A DNA stretch of 6,931 nt. It comes from Hyphomicrobiales bacterium (GTDB lineage: Bacteria > Pseudomonadota > Alphaproteobacteria > Rhizobiales > Xanthobacteraceae). Both the position numbers and the translations under genes were made by a program. The notes under the pieces are model-generated. The model did no database searches. It saw only the letters and a list, made by a program, of their open reading frames with translations, and was not told the DNA's origin. Positions 6,811 to 6,931 of this stretch are shown here, in pieces. Where the stretch lies: the NCBI GenBank assembly GCA_016210825.1, contig JACQTM010000030.1, forward strand, positions 1 to 6,931. The letters run 5' to 3'. How positions within the stretch are numbered: position 1 is the stretch's first letter; the number at the start of each line of letters is the position of its first letter.

Positions 6811-6816
6811 ATTTTA
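6811..6816 (-). promoter_or_regulatory. Candidate -10 element of the che operon promoter
   Basis: TAAAAT on the - strand matches the TATAAT consensus at five of six positions. It lies about 80 nt before the cheA start. The hexamer at -35 (CGTCCG, 6834-6839) is poor, which is common where an activator replaces it. The CtrA box at 6844-6859 would then sit just upstream of -35, centred near -47. This is the only AT-rich candidate I see between the CtrA boxes and cheA. Confidence 0.35.
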
Positions 6817-6843
6817 GTTGCGGGTGAGCCATACGGACGCGGC

Positions 6844-6859
6844 TTAACGATTGCTTAAC
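6844..6859. promoter_or_regulatory. CtrA-type box, perfect TTAAC-N6-TTAAC
   Basis: Two TTAAC half-sites (6844-6848 and 6855-6859) are separated by 6 nt. This matches exactly the TTAA-N7-TTAAC consensus known for the alphaproteobacterial cell-cycle and motility regulator CtrA. It lies 114 nt upstream of the cheA start in the intergenic region. CtrA control of flagellar and chemotaxis genes is established in Caulobacter and several other alphaproteobacteria. The assignment here rests on the motif and its position only. Confidence 0.6.
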
Positions 6860-6864
6860 CGCGG

Positions 6865-6880
6865 TTAACGGCTCGTTAGC
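6865..6880. promoter_or_regulatory. Second CtrA-like box, TTAAC-N6-TTAGC
   Basis: TTAAC (6865-6869), six bases, then TTAGC (6876-6880) is one mismatch from the full CtrA consensus. It has the same orientation as the first box and starts exactly 21 bp from it, about two helical turns, so dimers on both sites would face the same side of the DNA. Confidence 0.45.
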
Positions 6881-6889
6881 GAGACCCGG

Positions 6890-6931
6890 TCACTGGGCCG
6901 AGACAACCACCGCATCGCCTTCGCTTTTGAC
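6890..6931 (-). CDS. Possible 3' end of an upstream gene (partial)
   Basis: Reading the - strand in from the right edge, one frame gives 13 codons (VKSEGDAVVVSAQ) and a TGA at 6892-6890. The alternating polar and hydrophobic pattern suits a C-terminal beta strand, and the stop lies just before the CtrA boxes, as expected if a gene ends and the che promoter begins. The fragment is far too short to identify. It would be transcribed in the same direction as cheA. No clear terminator separates them, so read-through is possible. Confidence 0.35.
   Translation of the reverse strand, partial: VKSEGDAVVVSAQ

Noticed and set aside
6731..6832. N-terminal extension of CheA from the ATG at 6832 (34 extra residues)
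   Set aside because: It lies upstream of the candidate -10 element and does not resemble a CheA N-terminus or a membrane anchor. ATG 6730 has a strong GGAAGG and the typical MDELLQEF beginning.
6872..6883. CTCG-TTAG-CGAG inverted repeat as a terminator for the right-hand gene
   Set aside because: The stem is only 4 bp with no T-run, and it overlaps the second CtrA-like box, which explains the sequence better.

Overview
This window is best read as a chromosomal segment of an alphaproteobacterium, probably Hyphomicrobiales (Rhizobiales) close to the Bradyrhizobium/Xanthobacteraceae lineages. The reasons are the GC-rich coding style, the Che protein sequences (a CheA beginning MDELLQEFLTET, a CheR beginning MTPHDYDYLR), the gene order, and CtrA-type TTAAC boxes upstream. 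No database search was possible, so the taxonomic call is inference.

Left part (1-947, + strand): two small genes of unknown function. The first (28-510) encodes a compact protein with about four membrane segments. The second (741-947) encodes a 68-residue protein with an N-terminal four-cysteine zinc ribbon and one C-terminal membrane helix. The 230 bases between them hold only a weak promoter candidate. Bases 948-1067 separate them from the convergent che operon and contain a probable che terminator: a hairpin with a C(UACG)G loop on the che-transcript strand.

Main part (1068-6730, - strand): a complete five-gene chemotaxis operon, transcribed right to left as cheA-cheW-cheY-cheB-cheR. It encodes the hybrid histidine kinase CheA (Hpt, dimerisation, ATPase, two CheW-like domains, C-terminal receiver), the coupling protein CheW, the single-domain response regulator CheY, the receptor methylesterase CheB and the receptor methyltransferase CheR. 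The genes are tightly packed: 7 nt between cheA and cheW, 66 nt between cheW and cheY (with a GC hairpin), about 50 nt between cheY and cheB, and a 4-nt overlap between cheB and cheR, with a TTG start for cheR. Receptor signals would reach CheA through CheW, CheA would phosphorylate CheY and CheB, and CheB and CheR would set receptor methylation for adaptation. There is no receptor (MCP), cheD or cheZ here, so receptors must be encoded elsewhere. The order and the CheA-receiver fusion resemble the Che1 operons of Azospirillum and Rhodospirillum centenum.

Right edge (6731-6931): the cheA upstream region. It has a perfect TTAAC-N6-TTAAC CtrA box, a second near-perfect box exactly 21 bp further upstream, a candidate -10 element, and at the extreme right what looks like the last 13 codons of another - strand gene.

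The che operon itself is a known type. I see no clearly new system. The best leads are the phased tandem CtrA boxes, the CheA receiver with one metal-site Asp replaced by Gln, the P2-less CheA linker, and the two unrecognised small genes.
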